From the NCBI GenBank assembly GCA_036785705.1, contig JAWUZG010001112.1:23362-87361 (forward strand): a stretch of 64,000 nucleotides of DNA. The letters run 5' to 3'. Made by a program: the position numbers and the translations under genes. Shown one piece after another: positions 21,407 through 34,547 of the stretch (positions within the stretch are counted from its first letter, which is position 1; every line of letters begins with the position of its first letter). The stretch comes from Acanthornis magna. Lineage: Eukaryota > Chordata > Aves > Passeriformes > Acanthizidae. Below the pieces are notes generated by a model, which saw only the letters and a program-made list of their open reading frames with translations, made no database searches and was not told the DNA's origin.

Positions 21407-24400
21407 ATGCGTGACGGTGGCGTCCTATTGACTGTGCTTGTCCTGCTGCTGGCCGCTGTGGCTGTCTGGTGGGCCCTTGGCCACTGGATGCCACGGAGGC
21501 AGCATGCAGCGACTCCCAAGAGGCGCAAGCGCCCCGGGGTCCGGCCCAGAGGCTCACGGAGGAGCCGAGGAGCCCCTGTGGCTCCCAGGCTTTCCAGGCC
21601 TCGGGCCACCCCTCTCAAGCGGCCACGTGCTCCCGCGAGCTCCCTGGACAGCTCCTGCGGCTGCAGGCCCTGCGTGGCAGTGGCCCAGGAGCTGCAGCTG
21701 CTGATGCTGCTGCTGTGGGCTTGCCACGGGACGCGTGTGCCCTTCTATTCAGGGATGTGGCAGGCCTTGTGGAAAGAACTGGAGGAGCTGGTGAAGCGAG
21801 GCCACCTGCCCTGCTGTGGCTCGCCCAGCTCCTCCCGGAGCCTGCATCCCTCCAAGAGGCTGCTCCCAGCAGGAACCTCCATCATCCCTGGGAGAGCCTC
21901 AGGCCTTGCAAGGATGGCACACCATCAGAGATCCTCCATCCGTGCAAGAGCCTCCGGCTGTCAGAGATCCTCCATCCTGCCAGCAGCCTCTGCTCTCTCT
22001 GACAGCCTCCATCCCTGCCAGAGGCTCAGCGAGACCTGTCAGCCTGAGGAAGGTGCAGAGCCCACGGACAGGTCTCCCAGCTCCCTTGGACTCGTGGACT
22101 TCAACAACACGGGCGCATCCCTGAGCACTGCCGCAGCCAGGGAAAGCCCAGAAGTCCAAGTGGGAGCCCAGCCCGACCCAGGGGAGCCTTCCCAGGAGCA
22201 GGTGGCGGAGCAGCAAGCGTGCTGCAGCCAGCAGTTGCCGGCCCACAGCTCCCAGGACGCCGTGCCGACTGCGCCAGCTGGCTGCAGCCCGTGCTTGGTG
22301 GCGGAGACCATCCCCAAGAGACCCAGGAGGTTCCTCCGTCTGCAGGAAGCTGCTCCCAGACGGCCACCGACCACCCTGAAGGCCTTTCCAATAGCAGGCG
22401 GGATCTTCTCAGGAGCTGTGTGAGGCTCTCCCGGGGCTCCTGAGGGCCATCCCCAGGCCAGGCCAGGCCAGGCCAGGCCAGGGCCCCTGAGAGCAGCCTA
22501 GTCCCTGGCTGCTTCCAGTGCCTGCGATGCCACGGCTTCCAAAAACTCCCCTCTGCTTTGCAGCCGCTCCTGGGACGCCCCTGTGGGAAGAAGCCTCGGG
22601 CTGTAGCCCCGGCCGTCCCCAACACCTGAGTCCAGCCCACGACGCCGGGGACAGCGACGGTGCCGGCCTGCCCCGCTGCACTCCGGCTCCTGCAGCCGCC
22701 TGTGCGCGCTGCCCCGGCCCCGCTGTGCCGCTCGCCAGCCCGATGCCTGCAAGGCGGTGGCCGCTGCCCGGCGCGCAGCAGGAAGCAGGTGAGAGCAGCG
22801 TGGCCCGCGCTGGCCCGGCCCGCTTCACTCGCGGCGGTGGCACTTGGGGGGGGCCCTGGGCGCAAGGCTGATGGCTCGCTCTTGGCCGCAGGGCAAAAGA
22901 AGAAGCTGCAGGAGCTGTACCAGCTGGGCCCGCAGCTGGGGCGCGGTGGCTTTGGCACCGTCTTCGCGGGGACCCGCCTCTCCGACGGGAGCCCGGTAAG
23001 TGGCCGCTACGGCCGGGGGCGGGGCCGGAGGGCCGGGCCGGGGCCGGGCAGGGCTCGAGCTCAGCCCGCCTCTCTCGTGGGCTTGCAGGTGGCCATCAAA
23101 CGCGTGGCCCGGGACGGCGTGCTGCAGTGGGACGAGCTGGTGAGTGAGCGGGGCCAGCGGGACAGAGCGGGGCGTGGCGGGCAGGGCTAAGCCCGGGGCT
23201 AAGCCGAGGGTGGCAGGCGGGAGATGGCGGGGGGGGGGAGCGGGCGTGGGCTCAGCGTGCGAGCCGGAGCGTGGCGGGCGCGGGGATGGAAGACACCGCT
23301 GGTGGTGCCGGGCAGGGGGACACCCCCCGAGCACGGCCTGGGCGGGAGGAAGCCCAAGGCCCAGGGAGGCTGCCCAAGGGTGGGGGGGGCACTGGGGCAG
23401 CCCAGGCAGGGGGCAGCGGAGCCACAGGGCAGCATCAGGCCTGCTGGAGGCATTGTCTCCTCCTCCTCACAGCCCGACGGCGCCTGTGTTCCGATGGAGA
23501 TCGTGCTCCTGGAGAAGGTGGGCTCTGGCTGCCGCCACATCATCCAGCTCCTCGACTGGTTTGAGCTGCCCGACAGCTTCCTGCTGGTCATGGAGCGTCC
23601 GGAGCCATCGCAGGATCTCCTGCACTTCCTGCTGGAGCGGGAGTTCCTGTGCGAGGAGGTGGCGCGCTGGCTTTTCCGCCAGGTGCTGGAGGCCGTGCGG
23701 CACTGCACCGTCTGCGGCGTCCTGCACCGGGACATCAAGCCGGAGAACCTCCTCGTGGACCCGGAGAGCGGCGACCTGAAGCTCATCGACTTCGGTTGCG
23801 GCACCTTCCTCCAGGAGCAGCCCTTCACGTCCTTTGCCGGTGAGCCCACGTGCCGGGCCGCGTGCCCTTGGGCGCCAGGCATTGCACGGCCCCATTCCCT
23901 CCTGGGCTGCGGGGCGCGGCATTCAGCCGGCTGCCGGCTGCCCTTGGGCACGGGGTGGACGCTGTGCCCCTGCCTGGGCCAGGAGGCCGGGGCCAGGCTC
24001 TGGGAGGCAGCAGCCTGCGCCTGGACATCGCCGCCTGTCTCCCCTAGGAACACACGTGTACAGCCCACCCGAGTGGGTCCGCCATGGCTGCTACCACGGC
24101 CACGGGGCGACCATCTGGTCCCTGGGCGTGCTGCTGTACGTCATGGTCTGCGGGAAGCTCCCCTTCCTGGAGGACCATGACATCGTGTCGGGCCAGCTCT
24201 GCTTCGGGAAGCAGCTCTCTCCAGGTCGGTATCCGGCCTCAGAAGGCAGGCTTTGGCAGGTGGCTCCGCGCAGCCCAGCGTGGCGCTCACGCAGCTCCGC
24301 GGCAGGTCCATCTGCCGGCAAGGGCTGGCCGCAGGAGGTGGCCCGTGACGGACTCGCTCGGCTGGTGTGGCACGCTGGGCTGACGGAGGTGGCGCGCGCT

Positions 24401-24658
24401 TCCTGCCGTGCCGCTGTCCCGCCGAGGGCAGAGTGGGCCGGGAGTGCGGCGCAGCTCTGAGCACGGGCGGCGCGGCCCGGGCCCTGCGGGCGCTGGGAGC
24501 GGCTGGGCAGGAGCCTTCTGCGAGTGACCGGCGCTTTCTGGCTTCTCTCCCCAGAGTGCCAACAGCTGATCCGCTGGTGTTTGTCCAAGCACCCCGCGGA
24601 CAGGCCAGCGCTGGAGGAGATCTTGCGCCACCCTTGGCTGCGCGGCAGGCGTCTTTGA
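21407..24658 (+). CDS. PIM-like kinase copy 4
   Basis: Exons: 21407-22397, 22564-22788, 22892-22995, 23089-23139, 23473-23839, 24048-24224 and 24555-24658, giving the same 672-codon product. The first intron has a GC instead of a GT donor (22398-22399), a change that is silent if the exon is read through. Substitutions relative to copy 3 include R106C, I197L, M220T and S662L. A537V, just before the HRD loop, is private to this copy. Catalytic residues are unchanged. It is nearly identical to copy 5, with only a few base differences noticed. An LTR element starts 203 bp after the stop codon. Confidence 0.75.
22453..22482 (+). repeat. CCAGG minisatellite, intron 1 of copy 4 (6 units)
   Basis: Six units; the contraction shortens intron 1 by 10 nt. 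Confidence 0.85.
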
Positions 24659-24724
24659 TGCCTTGCCGCAGCCTCTGCAGCACCCACTTCCCCCCCAGTC
24701 CTACGCAGGGCTGAGGACCTGAAA

Positions 24725-24730
24725 AATAAA
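24725..24730 (+). terminator. Poly(A) signal of kinase copy 4
   Basis: AATAAA 67 nt past the stop codon, in the same context as copy 3. Confidence 0.7.
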
Positions 24731-24860
24731 ACAACCAACCCATTCCGCGGTGTCAAGTGCGGTCCCTGTTAGCAACTTCAGCTAAAGAAACCTCCTTGTC
24801 CAAGGGCTGATCAGAGGGTTCCTTTCAGCCTTGGTCAAGCTTTCGAGGCCTCTCCTCCAG

Positions 24861-25124
24861 TGTTGCGGGGGCACAGGTCATTCACACGCAGATCAACATG
24901 ATCAAGGTGAAAGCCCTTTATTCCAGATCAGAAGGCTTCTTATATACATATTCTACTTCTCTATATCTAAGCAGTAGATTGGTTACTAGCTACTTGTTTG
25001 CATATCTAAACGAATCACTTAGAGCGATGGTGAGCTGTCATACAAACGCTGCTTCTGCTGGCTCTGCTAAGCTAATGCTGGATTGCGCACATCTCACTGC
25101 CCTGCCTATTAAGAACGCCCAACA
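24861..25124 (-). repeat. LTR (3' LTR of element copy 2)
   Basis: 264 bp; no difference from the left LTR of copy 1 was seen by eye. Confidence 0.87.
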
Positions 25125-28100
25125 TATCCCCCGTTTTCTTTTTGCACAAGCCAGGCCTGATTGATGTACTTTTCTATCACTCTGTGAATTAGCATAGCGC
25201 AGCATTGCACAAATTCTTGAGTCAGTGATTCTTTAGCTTTGAGCAACCTTTCTACTTTAACTTGTTACTATACGGTTACTTAAAATAATTTTTCTAGTAA
25301 GTACTACTTTAGCTAATTGAAACTGTGAAAACAGTATACACCATTGCTCTAAAGTCTCTGTCAAGCTCAAATCTTGATTAAAGAGTCCATGGTTTCTTCT
25401 GAACTCTGGTTCTTGATTCTGATCAGGTGAGCAGGTAATTGCTTTGAACCTGTTGGTGATAGAACACATGCATACTCTCTTCTCTAGTTTAACAGGTTAT
25501 TTGAGCTTTGTTATTACGTGTTATTACACACTGAATTGTGGGTTTTGCATTATGACCGAAGGTGATCAAGGCAACAGGTGCAACTACAGCTGCAATACAT
25601 AAGAGAAAGAGAACAGTACCTCAAAAGTACACAGATCATTAACTATTTAACTATTAGCTATTACCCAGAGTCTACAATCACTGGAGAGTCCCATTTTTCA
25701 GGCAAGACTTGAAGACCTTTCCCGGGCAAGGCTTTCAAGTTTACCTGAAAGGGGTTCCAGTTCTTATCAAGCCGAATTGGTGAGCCAAAATGACTCAATT
25801 GCATTTTTAGAGCAGAAACATCTGGGATTAAAGATCCAGTACTCGATCAGCTTAGGGCCAGGGCTTGGCCAGAGCCCAGGCCTTCACTGAGAGAGTCTTT
25901 CTAAATTCTCTAAACAAGCTTCTATTAATAGCAATTCTTTAAAACAATACACTTCTTACAGATAACTACACAGGGTTATGTGAAAACTTCCAAAGCAGTT
26001 GGCGTTGTCATTTAGTTTTAACTAAATAATCAATGGTACCATAAACAAACTACAAATAGCTGTGAACAAAGAAATACATACGTGTGGTATCAAATAATAT
26101 CTTTTGCATAATGCTCTCTATAAAAGCTTAGTAAATTCATATAATTACATTAACAACACATCTAGAATTGTTAATATAGTAACAGTAACTGTTCTGAGAA
26201 AGTGAGATTATGTTTTCTACACCTCTATGCATATATGACAGTAAAGCAAAATGAAAACAAGAGAGAAGCACTAAGCATCTTACAATTAATAATATTCATG
26301 ATTTGAAATTGATGTTCATTCTTCTGTGTTACCTATAGAAGGTAAAGCTGCAAAGGTTGTTATAGTCATCTTGATTGACTAATGTAGAACACTCAAAACC
26401 ATAGGATTTGTGATGAAATTAAGGATTTGACAAATTGCATCTTCACTTACTTGTCTTATCAATTCTTTATCATGAACATTTCAATTGACTTTATCTTATC
26501 TCTATAGCAAAGGAACTGTAAAGAAAAAAAAACTGTAAAAAACTCTTCTCCCTGTTCCCCCTTTTTTCTTTTTTTTTTTTTTTTGTGTCTTATTTTGCAT
26601 GTTTTGACAGAACTTAAACTTTAACTTCGCTTAAAACTAAGATAAATCTAACAGAGCTTAAAGTTAACATAATTGAAAGTGAAGAGAAATTAATCTTCAG
26701 CACTTAAAAAATAAGTTTTATCTCATAGGCGCCTCTACTTAGATGTACATGCCGGCAAAATATGAATTAACACAGACAATTCACACACATACACAAGGGG
26801 CAGCAAGTTACACCCCTCTGACAGCTGTCACAAATTCACTGAAAAACACCACCACTCATAAACATGGAAATTTTCTTCACTCGACTACAAGCGTCTGTTT
26901 TCCCTTTTCTTTCTTTCAGAGGTTACTAAAATTTAACTTCTTAATCAAACTGAAAATCAACAGACTTTACATAAATTTTGATCAACTTAAAGTTGACAGG
27001 TCTGAGCTACAAACTTGGAATACGTAAAAAACTCGAGCAACATTCTTAGTACATTTGCTGCAGCATACCTGTGGAAAGAAAAAAAAAACCAAATCTTTTG
27101 AATTAGAGAAGTAGTCACTCTGGATGCCTCTGCAAGCGTTTAACTTTAAACCTACCAAACTAGATACAAGGTTAAGGGTACACCTTGAGAGTTTCAGATA
27201 CAGCAGAACTCAACCTGTTTTGACCTCTCCTGTATAAGAAACTGCTGAAAATTCATCATACAGCAGTTAAACATCAGTGAATAATATCAAGAGAAATAAC
27301 TGAGTTGTAAATGAAATAGCAGCAACGTAGAACTTTAGAGGGTAGGATTTTTGTAGGATTAACTGGAAAGAAATTTAAAGTGTGGCAGATAGGTTGTGCT
27401 GAAAATGCCTGTTTAACAGTCAGTACTCCTCTGAGATAAGTGTAAGTTTACTAAGATGTTTTTGAGGTGCAGCTTTACTCACAGGAATGAACCTGCTTGA
27501 TTCGCAGATGGTAATACAGCTTCCTGTAAATATAATTACAGTAGGTTTGAGATGTAAAAAAGACATCAAAGATAAAACTGACACATGTATACAAGCACTG
27601 CGGCCTCTCTGTCATAAGGGCAGAGAGCATCAAGAACTCAGGTACTGAGCAGACAACACTGAATTACTTTTCTGGGCAATTAATGTACTTAAACTATTTT
27701 GATGTTAAGTTCATGTGCAAGCTGTAGGTGACAAGGAAGAACAAGCACATTTAAATTTGTGAGCAGCTGTACTAGCTGGAAATGTTGTCACATGTGTTTA
27801 TGGCAAGACAGTCACATTTAAATTGTTTTATTAAAGCTGTGCATGCAAACAGGTAAAGCTAGCACTACACTTTTTACAGTAGAAAACCATGAGCTAATTA
27901 TAGTCGATTCTTAAAAGTTTCTGCAGATAACAAATATGGAGTCAGGCCTAGCATTGCTGCTAGGAGTTTTGTAAATCATGCAATGTTTTGACATCAGGAT
28001 TTAAAGTTAATTGCTGTAGCTATACGTCTTGTCCAGTGTGAATGTATGTTAAGTAAGACTAAAAACACCGAGTGGATGCATAGACTGAGATATTAGACAT

Positions 28101-29117
28101 AAAAGTATAAATGATGTTTTGAGGAAACAACCTGAAAATTCTACTTTGTAATTTTGTATGGGATATAACTGTGCTGTGTTTAATTATGTTTTAGTATTTG
28201 GGTTGTTCCAGGCAGCTCAAGGAATCTGAAGGCCAAACAGCAGGAGTCATGCCAAGTTAGCTTTGCTAGGTAAATTTTTTCCTGTGGGAAAAAACAAGTT
28301 TTATCAGAGTTGGATAATGTTAGAACTTCAAGAGAAAGCCTGTAAAATTCCTTAAAGGAAAGATACACAGTGAGAAAGCAAAAGGGGGGTTGCTGCTGTA
28401 ATTTAAGGCAAAATGTCATAGTTCACATTCCAATTCTGTGGAGGCAAGATAAGATGTGCAGGGAAAAGTCAAGCAACTTAACAATTTACAAGACTTTTAG
28501 AGAATAAAAGATACACATAAACCACTTTCTAAACCCTCTCATTTAACCAAGCTGTTATCATTACTGCTGTCTGGTTTTGAAAAGTTGGAAACAAATTCAA
28601 AACACAACTCAGTTACACTAATCAAAAAGGCAGGGTGGGGGTCAGGAAGCTGCTGCTTGTTCTGTGCAGCTTTCTTGCTTCTCTCGAAGACATCTGGAGA
28701 TGGCTCTGGTCGCACGGTCAGTTGCTCTGCCAGTCAGTCGCAGCTGAGTCAGCTCTCCGGCCGAGGGGTGAGCAGCAGTGACAGCAGGACAATGCAGGAC
28801 TGGGGATGTGTCATGTAAAAAGCAGATCTTCAAGTAGGGGGGAAGGTCAGAGAAGGAGTACGATTTGTTTACGGGTGAAGGAGCTCTAGCAGGTAGATTA
28901 AGAGGTATCACTTGCAAGGTTTCTGCTAAATCTCGGATGGGAATTGAAAAATCAGTAGAGGTCAATGGACCAGCCTCGACCTCCCCTTGAGAGGGGGATT
29001 GGGCATCAGCCTCTACGAGGCTGCGTCCTCGACCTTGGTCGCCTCCGGTGTTGGGGGTGGCGGGGGGGGAGCTTCAGTCCCCAGCGGTTCTGAGGGTGGC
29101 GGGGGGGGGGTCGGCAC

Positions 29118-29468
29118 TCACGAGGAAATGTCCAGCACGGCGGAAGGAAAAGGGTTGCCGATAGGAAAGGCTTGCAGGGGCTGTCTGATTTCATAGCATG
29201 CAAAACATCTACTGTGGTCTTCCATAAATGAGAGTACTTTGTTGCCTCCTTTGCTTCCTTGCCGCCTGCAGCTACATTGTCGCAGAGCGCTCTCACGATC
29301 ACCCCCCCAGGTGCAGATCTCAAAAGTCACAGAGGCACCCGATATCAGTCTGTGCTCCCATGCCCAGCTAAAAAAGCTTTTCAAAGCCGAGGCATCATAT
29401 TTCCGTGCTCTCTTAGAGAGAATAAGTTGGAGGAGGTTTTGGACCACGTCCCGTTCATCCAACCCCAT
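29118..29468 (-). pseudogene. gag-like remnant, element copy 2
   Basis: The same 116-codon frame and stop as in copy 1. The C-tract just after it is one base shorter than in copy 1, which changes the downstream frame. Confidence 0.58.
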
Positions 29469-29718
29469 CTCCTCACTACGGCCGACTCACCTGTTTTCGG
29501 TGAGATTTACGTCTTCTTGACGTGTTGCAGAGCTCTGTCTTGTTCATCCTGCACAGGACTGCAGGGAAACTTTAGGCCATTAATCACTTCATCCTGCAGG
29601 GAAACTTTAGGCCATTCATCCTGCCGGGGCTCGCAGGGAAATTCGACCGCCTTCCCCGCACCCCGCGCGCACGGAGCAGTTCGTTACGAACTAATTCAGG
29701 CACTTTGGGGTCACCAAA

Positions 29719-29982
29719 TGTTGCGGGGGCACGGGTCAATCACACGCAGATCAACATGATCAAGGTGAAAGCCCTTTATTCCAGATCAGAAGGCTACTTA
29801 TATACATATTCTACTTCTCTATATCTAAGCAGTAGATTGGTTACTAGTTACTTGTATGCATATCTAAATGAATCACTTAGAGCGATGGTGAGCTGTCATA
29901 CAAACGCTGCTTCTGCTGGCTCTGCTAAGCTAATGCTGGATTGCGCACATCTCACTGCCCTGCCTATTAAGAACACCCAACA
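29719..29982 (-). repeat. LTR (5' LTR of element copy 2)
   Basis: 264 bp; matches the right LTR of copy 1. Confidence 0.87.
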
Positions 29983-29988
29983 CTCCAG

Positions 29989-31113
29989 CATGGTAGTTTT
30001 GCGTCTTCAAGCAGGGGCTGTAGTACAGGTAGGAGGGCCTTTAACAAGCCAAGAAATGCAACACCGAAACAACAGCTGTCCTCTCCAACTGGTGCAGCCA
30101 CTTGTGCTCAGCCCAAGTGACACAGGGTGCCTTCCCCTGTGTGCCTTCCCCTGTGTGCCTTCCAAGGGCCAGTGGGTAGCAGGGACGGAGATGTCGCTGC
30201 GCTGCCCAAGCCGTGAGAAGAACTTGCTCCTGGGAAGGCCTTACAGCCATGGGCTGGGCCCAACAGGACCCAGGGCTCCAGCCCTGGGCTCGCCCAGCAC
30301 ACGGTCACAGTGGTGCAATGGCACAGGCCCCCCTGTGCCAGATTCCCCCTCACTCCCTTTGGACTCAGCCCCAAAGAAGTCACAAAACGAGTCCAAGTGC
30401 CCTGGCCAGCTGCTCGGTGCTTCCTGAAAGCGCTTTACATGTGCACATCTCCCCCGAGAAAGGGGAAAAAAATCAAGGCAGGGCACGACAGGCCCCCAAA
30501 GGTTTGAAGGTGCCCCCAGCTCCTGTCCCACAGGCTGGAGGCTCCCGCGGCACAGGCAGTGCCCTGCAGGATGGTGCCTCATCTCCCGCTCAGGCTGCGC
30601 TCCGCCGCATTCCCTGCCCTGGTCCTGCAGCACGGCCGGCGGTGGAAGACTCAGGTGCCAAATGTGCACCAGAAGCCAAGTCCAAGTCAAGGCCAGAGCA
30701 GTGGCAGCACTCACAGCACAGCGGGGAAAACCTGATTTATTTAACACCGAGGCTCTGCACAAGTCTCCAAGCCAAAATCAGAAACTTCATCCTGCTCCTC
30801 GACAGAGGGACGGAGGGGAGCGAACTCACGCTCCCTTTGCTGCTGCAGGATCTTCTTGGGCACCGAGCTGGCACCGAGCTGGTTCCCAGCTGGCACTGCT
30901 GCAGGGTCCTGGGAGCCACGGGCAGGACACTGGTGGCACCGGCCCTCTTCCTGATGTGCCACTTGCTCACTGCAATGGCCTGAGTTCCCCTTCTGATTTC
31001 CAGGCTTTTTCTGGCCATGTGCATCTTCACGGCTGAGCCAGTTCCACTGATCCCTGAGGCAGGCGGGGCTGTGACAGCACAAAGGGGCTGAGCGCTGGCG
31101 TCAGGCAGGGCTG
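29989..31113. other. Spacer between element copy 2 and kinase copy 5
   Basis: Same as the spacer before copy 4, including the duplicated 14-mer (30130-30157). No gene seen. Confidence 0.6.
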
Positions 31114-31170
31114 TGATGTCACAGCGCTGTGCTGGCCCACAGCACTGTGATGTCACCGGGGCTATATAAG
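31114..31170 (+). promoter_or_regulatory. Core promoter of kinase copy 5
   Basis: CRE-like motifs are at 31114-31122 and 31148-31156, and TATATAAG is at 31163-31170. Confidence 0.65.
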
Positions 31171-31223
31171 ACGGGCCGGCAGCCGCAGTTGCCAGCGCAG
31201 TTGCGACAGGACGTGCCGGAGCC

Positions 31224-34200
31224 ATGCGTGACGGTGGCGTCCTATTGACTGTGCTTGTCCTGCTGCTGGCCGCTGTGGCTGTCTGGTGGGCCCTTGGCCA
31301 CTGGATGCCACGGAGGCAGCATGCAGCGACTCCCAAGAGGCGCAAGCGCCCCGGGGTCCGGCCCAGAGGCTCACGGAGGAGCCGAGGAGCCCCTGTGGCT
31401 CCCAGGCTTTCCAGGCCTCGGGCCACCCCTCTCAAGCGGCCACGTGCTCCCGCGAGCTCCCTGGACAGCTCCTGCGGCTGCAGGCCCTGCGTGGCAGTGG
31501 CCCAGGAGCTGCAGCTGCTGATGCTGCTGCTGTGGGCTTGCCACGGGACGCGTGTGCCCTTCTATTCAGGGATGTGGCAGGCCTTGTGGAAAGAACTGGA
31601 GGAGCTGGTGAAGCGAGGCCACCTGCCCTGCTGTGGCTCGCCCAGCTCCTCCCGGAGCCTGCATCCCTCCAAGAGGCTGCTCCCAGCAGGAACCTCCATC
31701 ATCCCTGGGAGAGCCTCAGGCCTTGCAAGGATGGCACACCATCAGAGATCCTCCATCCGTGCAAGAGCCTCCGGCTGTCAGAGATCCTCCATCCTGCCAG
31801 CAGCCTCTGCTCTCTCTGACAGCCTCCATCCCTGCCAGAGGCTCAGCGAGACCTGTCAGCCTGAGGAAGGTGCAGAGCCCACGGACAGGTCTCCCAGCTC
31901 CCTTGGACTCGTGGACTTCAACAACACGGGCGCATCCCTGAGCACTGCCGCAGCCAGGGAAAGCCCAGAAGTCCAAGTGGGAGCCCAGCCCGACCCAGGG
32001 GAGCCTTCCCAGGAGCAGGTGGCGGAGCAGCAAGCGTGCTGCAGCCAGCAGTTGCCGGCCCACAGCTCCCAGGACGCCGTGCCGACTGCGCCAGCTGGCT
32101 GCAGCCCGTGCTTGGTGGCGGAGACCATCCCCAAGAGACCCAGGAGGTTCCTCCGTCTGCAGGAAGCTGCTCCCAGACGGCCACCGACCACCCTGAAGGC
32201 CTTTCCAATAGCAGGCGGGATCTTCTCAGGAGCTGTGTGAGGCTCTCCCGGGGCTCCTGAGGGCCATCCCCAGGCCAGGCCAGGCCAGGCCAGGCCAGGG
32301 CCCCTGAGAGCAGCCTAGTCCCTGGCTGCTTCCAGTGCCTGCGATGCCACGGCTTCCAAAAACTCCCCTCTGCTTTGCAGCCGCTCCTGGGACGCCCCTG
32401 TGGGAAGAAGCCTCGGGCTGTAGCCCCGGCCGTCCCCAACACCTGAGTCCAGCCCACGACGCCGGGGACAGCGACGGTGCCGGCCTGCCCCGCTGCACTC
32501 CGGCTCCTGCAGCCGCCTGTGCGCGCTGCCCCGGCCCCGCTGTGCCGCTCGCCAGCCCGATGCCTGCAAGGCGGTGGCCGCTGCCCGGCGCGCAGCAGGA
32601 AGCAGGTGAGAGCAGCGTGGCCCGCGCTGGCCCGGCCCGCTTCACTCGCGGCGGTGGCACTTGGGGGGGGCCCTGGGCGCAAGGCTGATGGCTCGCTCTT
32701 GGCCGCAGGGCAAAAGAAGAAGCTGCAGGAGCTGTACCAGCTGGGCCCGCAGCTGGGGCGCGGTGGCTTTGGCACCGTCTTCGCGGGGACCCGCCTCTCC
32801 GACGGGAGCCCGGTAAGTGGCCGCTACGGCCGGGGGCGGGGCCGGAGGGCCGGGCCGGGGCCGGGCAGGGCTCGAGCTCAGCCCGCCTCTCTCGTGGGCT
32901 TGCAGGTGGCCATCAAACGCGTGGCCCGGGACGGCGTGCTGCAGTGGGACGAGCTGGTGAGTGAGCGGGGCCAGCGGGACAGAGCGGGGCGTGGCGGGCA
33001 GGGCTAAGCCCGGGGCTAAGCCGAGGGTGGCAGGCGGGAGATGGCGGGGGGGGGGAGCGGGCGTGGGCTCAGCGTGCGAGCCGGAGCGTGGCGGGCGCGG
33101 GGATGGAAGACACCGCTGGTGGTGCCGGGCAGGGGGACACCCCCCGAGCACGGCCTGGGCGGGAGGAAGCCCAAGGCCCAGGGAGGCTGCCCAAGGGTGG
33201 GGGGGGCACTGGGGCAGCCCAGGCAGGGGGCAGCGGAGCCACAGGGCAGCATCAGGCCTGCTGGAGGCATTGTCTCCTCCTCCTCACAGCCCGACGGCGC
33301 CTGTGTTCCGATGGAGATCGTGCTCCTGGAGAAGGTGGGCTCTGGCTGCCGCCACATCATCCAGCTCCTCGACTGGTTTGAGCTGCCCGACAGCTTCCTG
33401 CTGGTCATGGAGCGTCCGGAGCCATCGCAGGATCTCCTGCACTTCCTGCTGGAGCGGGAGTTCCTGTGCGAGGAGGTGGCGCGCTGGCTTTTCCGCCAGG
33501 TGCTGGAGGCCGTGCGGCACTGCACCGCCTGCGGCGTCCTGCACCGGGACATCAAGCCGGAGAACCTCCTCGTGGACCCGGAGAGCGGCGACCTGAAGCT
33601 CATCGACTTCGGTTGCGGCACCTTCCTCCAGGAGCAGCCCTTCACGTCCTTTGCCGGTGAGCCCACGTGCCGGGCCGCGTGCCCTTGGGCGCCAGGCATT
33701 GCACGGCCCCATTCCCTCCTGGGCTGCGGGGCGCGGCATTCAGCCGGCTGCCGGCTGCCCTTGGGCACGGGGTGGACGCTGTGCCCCTGCCTGGGCCAGG
33801 AGGCCGGGGCCAGGCTCTGGGAGGCAGCAGCCTGCGCCTGGACATCGCCGCCTGTCTCCCCTAGGAACACACGTGTACAGCCCACCCGAGTGGGTCCGCC
33901 ATGGCTGCTACCACGGCCACGGGGCGACCATCTGGTCCCTGGGCGTGCTGCTGTACGTCATGGTCTGCGGGAAGCTCCCCTTCCTGGAGGACCATGACAT
34001 CGTGTCGGGCCAGCTCTGCTTCGGGAAGCAGCTCTCTCCAGGTCGGTATCCGGCCTCAGAAGGCAGGCTTTGGCAGGTGGCTCCGCGCAGCCCAGCGTGG
34101 CGCTCACGCAGCTCCGCGGCAGGTCCATCTGCCGGCAAGGGCTGGCCGCAGGAGGTGGCCCGTGACGGACTCGCTCGGCTGGTGTGGCACGCTGGGCTGA

Positions 34201-34475
34201 CGGAGGTGGCGCGCGCTTCCTGCCGTGCCGCTGTCCCGCCGAGGGCAGAGTGGGCCGGGAGTGCGGCGCAGCTCTGAGCACGGGCGGCGCGGCCCGGGCC
34301 CTGTGGGCGCTGGGAGCGGCTGGGCAGGAGCCTTCTGCGAGTGACCGGCGCTTTCTGGCTTCTCTCCCCAGAGTGCCAACAGCTGATCCGCTGGTGTTTG
34401 TCCAAGCACCCCGCGGACAGGCCAGCGCTGGAGGAGATCTTGCGCCACCCTTGGCTGCGCGGCAGGCGTCTTTGA
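31224..34475 (+). CDS. PIM-like kinase copy 5
   Basis: Exons: 31224-32214, 32381-32605, 32709-32812, 32906-32956, 33290-33656, 33865-34041 and 34372-34475. It shares with copy 4 the GC donor of intron 1 (32215-32216), Cys106, Leu197, Thr220, Leu662 and the short six-unit CCAGG array, but keeps Ala537. Unlike copy 4, its 3' flank has no LTR element; the empty target site is at 34672-34677. Its flank also carries the ctaatcag variant rather than ctgatcag. The unit therefore looks recombinant: its 5' part belongs with unit 4 and its 3' flank with element-free or downstream units. Confidence 0.75.
32270..32299 (+). repeat. CCAGG minisatellite, intron 1 of copy 5 (6 units)
   Basis: Six units, shared with copy 4 only. 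Confidence 0.85.
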
Positions 34476-34541
34476 TGCCTTGCCGCAGCCTCTGCAGCAC
34501 CCACTTCCCCCCCAGTCCTACGCAGGGCTGAGGACCTGAAA

Positions 34542-34547
34542 AATAAA
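34542..34547 (+). terminator. Poly(A) signal of kinase copy 5
   Basis: AATAAA 67 nt past the stop codon. No LTR element follows here. Confidence 0.7.

Larger units (their letters stand above)
24861..29982 (-). mobile_element. Non-autonomous LTR retroelement, copy 2
   Basis: 5,122 bp, with CTCCAG duplications at 24855-24860 and 29983-29988 and the primer site at 29716-29699. It shares diagnostic variants with copy 1 throughout (for example gtgtggtatc and tctctagttt in the AT-rich part), so these two form one sublineage. Confidence 0.85.
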
